A stretch of DNA of 25,007 nt from JAFHCF01 sp048497495. Lineage in GTDB: Bacteria > Pseudomonadota > Alphaproteobacteria > Rhizobiales > Ancalomicrobiaceae. The notes below the pieces were generated by a model. It saw only the letters and a list, made by a program, of their open reading frames with translations. It ran no database searches and had not been told where the DNA came from. Of this stretch, positions 22,906 to 25,007 are shown in pieces; position 1 is the stretch's first letter; the number at the start of each line of letters is the position of its first letter. Location: the NCBI GenBank assembly GCA_048497495.1, contig JAFHCF010000216.1:1-25007 (forward strand), written 5' to 3'. A program made the position numbers and the translations under genes.

Positions 22906-24577
22906 GCTTCGGCGCCGATACGCCGCTCTCCGCCGCCCGCCGTTCCGCCGCCGCCTCGTCGCGCGCCTGTTCACGGAAGAAGCGGCGGATGACCTTGCCG
23001 GTGGTGGTCAGCGGGATCTCGTCGACGAACACGATCTCGCGCGGATATTCGTGCGCCGACAGCCGGTTGCGCACATGGGCGCGGATCTCCTCGGCGAGGC
23101 CGGCGTCGGCCGTCACCTCCGGCTTGACCTTGACGAAGGCCTTGACGATCTCGGTGCGGGTCGGATCGGGCTTGCCGACCACCGCCGCCAGCGCCACCGC
23201 CGGATGCCCGGTCAGGCAGTCCTCGATCTCCGACGGGCCGATGCGGTAGCCGGAGGAGGTGATCAGATCGTCGTCGCGCCCGACGAAGAAGACATACCCC
23301 TCTTCGTCGGTCATGCCCTGGTCGCCGGTGGTCATCCAGTCGCCGATGAACTTGTCCGCCGTCGCCTGCGGCTTCCTCCAATAGCCGAGGAACATCACCG
23401 GATCGGGCCGGCGCACCGCGATCTGACCGGTCTCGCCCGGCGCCAGGACATTGCCCGCCCCGTCGATCACCGCCACCGCGTGGCCCGGTGTCGGCTTGCC
23501 GATCGCCCCGGCGCGCGTCACCCCCACGGCCGCGCAGGCGCCGAGCACCAGGTTGCATTCGGTCTGGCCGTAGAATTCGTTGATGGTCAGGCCGAGCTCG
23601 GCCCGCGCCCAATCGTAGGTGTCGCGGCCGAGCGCTTCGCCGCCCGAGCCGATGGTGCGCAGATTGAGCGCGCCGCGCCCGGCGACCGGGCCGGCGGCGC
23701 GCAGCAGTTTCAGCGCGGTGGGCGGAATGAAGGCGTTGCGGATGCCGTGGCCGGCGATCAGCCACCACACCAGTTCGGGATCGAAGCGCTCGAACCGCGC
23801 CGCCACCACCGGAACCCCGAGCACCAGCGACGGCAACAGGATGTTGAGCAATCCCCCGGCCCAGGCCCAATCGGCCGGCGTCCACATCAGATCGCCCGGA
23901 ACCGGTGTGAACTCATGGGCGAACTGGACCCCGGGCAGATGGCCGAGCACCACCCGGTGGCCGTGCAGCGCCCCCTTCGGCGGGCCGGTGGTGCCGGAGG
24001 TGTAGATCATCAGCGCCGCGTCGTCCGGTCCCGTCGCCACCGCCTCGAACCGGTCGGAGGCTTCGGCGAGGAGCTTACGGAAATCCTCCGCTCCGTCGGT
24101 CGCCCCGTCGATCGACAGCACCAGCTCGAGCTCCGGCAGCCGCGGCCGGATCTCGGTGATCTTCTCCGCGCCGATGCGATTGGTCACGATCACCCGGGCG
24201 CCGGCATCGGCGAGGCGGAAACTCAGCGCCTCCACGCCGAAGAGATCGGCGAGCGGCAGCGCCACCGCCCCCATCGCATAGACCGCGATGTGGGTGAGCG
24301 CCGTCTCCGGCGACTGCGGCAGGAGGATCGCCACCCGATCGCCGCGCCCCACGCCGCGCGCCACCAGAAGATTGGACAGTCGATGCGAAGCCTTCGACAG
24401 CCGGCCGTAGCTCCAGCGATCGACCGCGCCGTCGGCCTTGACGTGTAGGATCGCCAGGCGATCGGGCTCGACCATCGCCCATTTCTCGCAGGCGTCGACG
24501 GCGATGTTGTAGGCGGGCGGGATCCGCCAACGGAAGGCCGCCGTGATCTCGTCGTAGGTTCGGCCCTGCGGCAGCAT
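22895..24577 (-). CDS. Acyl-CoA synthetase (AMP-forming)
   Basis: Activates a carboxylic acid to its CoA ester with ATP. The 560-residue protein has all ANL-family motifs: YTSGTTGPPKG (192-202), NEFYGQTECN (333-342), TGD (418-420), GYRIGP (443-448) and the catalytic Lys528 (TTTGK). WTPADWAWAGG at 232-242 is typical of the medium-chain acyl-CoA/acetyl-CoA-like synthetases rather than long-chain FadD. Start at ATG 24577, with GGGAGAGC upstream. The substrate (short- or medium-chain acid, perhaps aromatic) cannot be told from the sequence. It stands alone and is convergent with the acetyltransferase gene. Confidence 0.92.
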   Translation of the reverse strand: MLPQGRTYDEITAAFRWRIPPAYNIAVDACEKWAMVEPDRLAILHVKADGAVDRWSYGRLSKASHRLSNLLVARGVGRGDRVAILLPQSPETALTHIAVYAMGAVALPLADLFGVEALSFRLADAGARVIVTNRIGAEKITEIRPRLPELELVLSIDGATDGAEDFRKLLAEASDRFEAVATGPDDAALMIYTSGTTGPPKGALHGHRVVLGHLPGVQFAHEFTPVPGDLMWTPADWAWAGGLLNILLPSLVLGVPVVAARFERFDPELVWWLIAGHGIRNAFIPPTALKLLRAAGPVAGRGALNLRTIGSGGEALGRDTYDWARAELGLTINEFYGQTECNLVLGACAAVGVTRAGAIGKPTPGHAVAVIDGAGNVLAPGETGQIAVRRPDPVMFLGYWRKPQATADKFIGDWMTTGDQGMTDEEGYVFFVGRDDDLITSSGYRIGPSEIEDCLTGHPAVALAAVVGKPDPTRTEIVKAFVKVKPEVTADAGLAEEIRAHVRNRLSAHEYPREIVFVDEIPLTTTGKVIRRFFREQARDEAAAERRAAESGVSAPKLSG

Positions 24578-24707
24578 GCTCTCCCGTTCCCCTCGCCTTG
24601 CGCCCGCCGGGCGGCCTCGCCGCGACGCGCCGGATCTTATCCGATCGAAAACAGCGAGCAAACGACCTGATGGCGGGAAGGCACGCCGCCGCCCGATCCG
24701 GACGCGC

Positions 24708-24738
24708 CGAAGCCCGCCGGGGGGAGCGGCGGGCTTCG
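24708..24738 (-). terminator. 11-bp GC-rich hairpin after the small secreted protein gene
   Basis: CGAAGCCCGCC, a 9-base loop, GGCGGGCTTCG, 24 bp beyond the stop of the right-edge gene in its direction of transcription. The strong stem is typical of a terminator, but there is no T-run, so termination efficiency is unsure. Confidence 0.55.
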
Positions 24739-24761
24739 CGGTGGTGACGGGGAGGCGTCGC

Positions 24762-25007
24762 TCATTCGTAGGTGCGGCAGACCCGGCGGGTGCCGATCAC
24801 CTCGCCCCAGCGGTTGGTGCGCTCGACCCGGAAGCAGCGGCGCTGGCGCTCGAAGTAGACCGGTTCGCCGTAGGCCGGGCGGGAGGCGATCGCCGAGCCG
24901 AGCACCAAGCCGGCGGCGAGACCACCGGCGCCCCAACCCCAGCCGTGGCCGTGGCGGTGATGCGGGCCGGCCATCGCCGAGCCGGTGGAGGCGAGGCTCG
25001 CGGTGGC
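24762..25007 (-). CDS. Small secreted protein, 5' end outside the window
   Basis: The frame is open from the right window edge to a stop at 24762. The first visible residues (ATASLASTGSAMAG) look like the end of a signal peptide, so the ATG at 24974 inside this stretch is probably not the start. A His/Gly-rich stretch (PHHRHGHGWGWGAGG), a short hydrophobic segment (LAAGLVLGSAIA) and a basic Cys-containing tail (RRCFRVERTNRWGEVIGTRR, then VCRTYE) follow. Such His/Gly-rich, glycine-zipper-like periplasmic proteins are common in rhizobia and have no known function. Confidence 0.7.
   Translation of the reverse strand, partial: ATASLASTGSAMAGPHHRHGHGWGWGAGGLAAGLVLGSAIASRPAYGEPVYFERQRRCFRVERTNRWGEVIGTRRVCRTYE

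Overview
The window comes from a very GC-rich bacterial chromosome. Gene content points to an alphaproteobacterium, most likely of the Hyphomicrobiales: a rhizobial-type heme locus with HemP/HmuP and an IsdG-like HmuQ, a GluQ-RS, an alphaproteobacterial-type HNH protein, a YqaA protein next to DsbB, and a CelD-type acetyltransferase. This placement is inferred from family make-up, not from a marker gene. Genes are tightly packed, with many ATGA/GTGA stop-start overlaps.

Region 1 (1-7123) is a heme-iron acquisition locus made of two divergent operons. Leftward: hemP, hmuU (permease), hmuV (ATPase), hmuT (periplasmic heme-binding protein, cut by the window edge). Rightward: hmuR (TonB-dependent outer-membrane receptor), tonB with a long cytoplasmic extension, an IsdG-type heme oxygenase (hmuQ) and hutX (cytosolic heme carrier). 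Together they would move heme across both membranes and open it to release iron. The 206-bp gap between the operons holds two promoter-like signals that overlap each other almost perfectly. The rightward operon seems to be cut off after nine codons of a further gene.

Region 2 (about 7124-12170) looks accessory: visibly less GC-rich in places, a frameshifted Dcu-type C4-dicarboxylate transporter, an unusually large N-formylglutamate-amidohydrolase-like protein translationally coupled to it, a DUF389 membrane protein, long non-coding stretches, a decayed IS256-family transposase and an 11-bp inverted repeat. It ends at the 3' end of a tRNA-Leu(CAA) gene, a classic integration point, so I read it as a worn genomic island.

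Region 3 (12171-17849) is ordinary chromosome: tRNA-Leu with a clear promoter, yqaA-like, dsbB, an HNH endonuclease, a repeat-rich spacer, alkA, gluQ, a stand-alone response regulator receiver domain, a small secreted protein with a calcium-loop-like motif, and a secreted L,D-transpeptidase.

Region 4 (17843-22905) is a small cell-surface polysaccharide cluster: a flippase and a family 2 glycosyltransferase leftward, and a second flippase and a CelD-type GNAT protein rightward, divergent from a shared spacer. Region 5 (22895-25007) has an acyl-CoA synthetase, a hairpin, and the 3' part of a small secreted protein that leaves the window.

The most interesting points are the mutually overlapping divergent promoters of the heme locus, the TonB with a long N-terminal extension, the Dcu plus enlarged formylglutamate-hydrolase-like pair inside an apparent island, and the repeat cluster at 14486-14566. 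I do not see a clear wholly new defence or mobile system.
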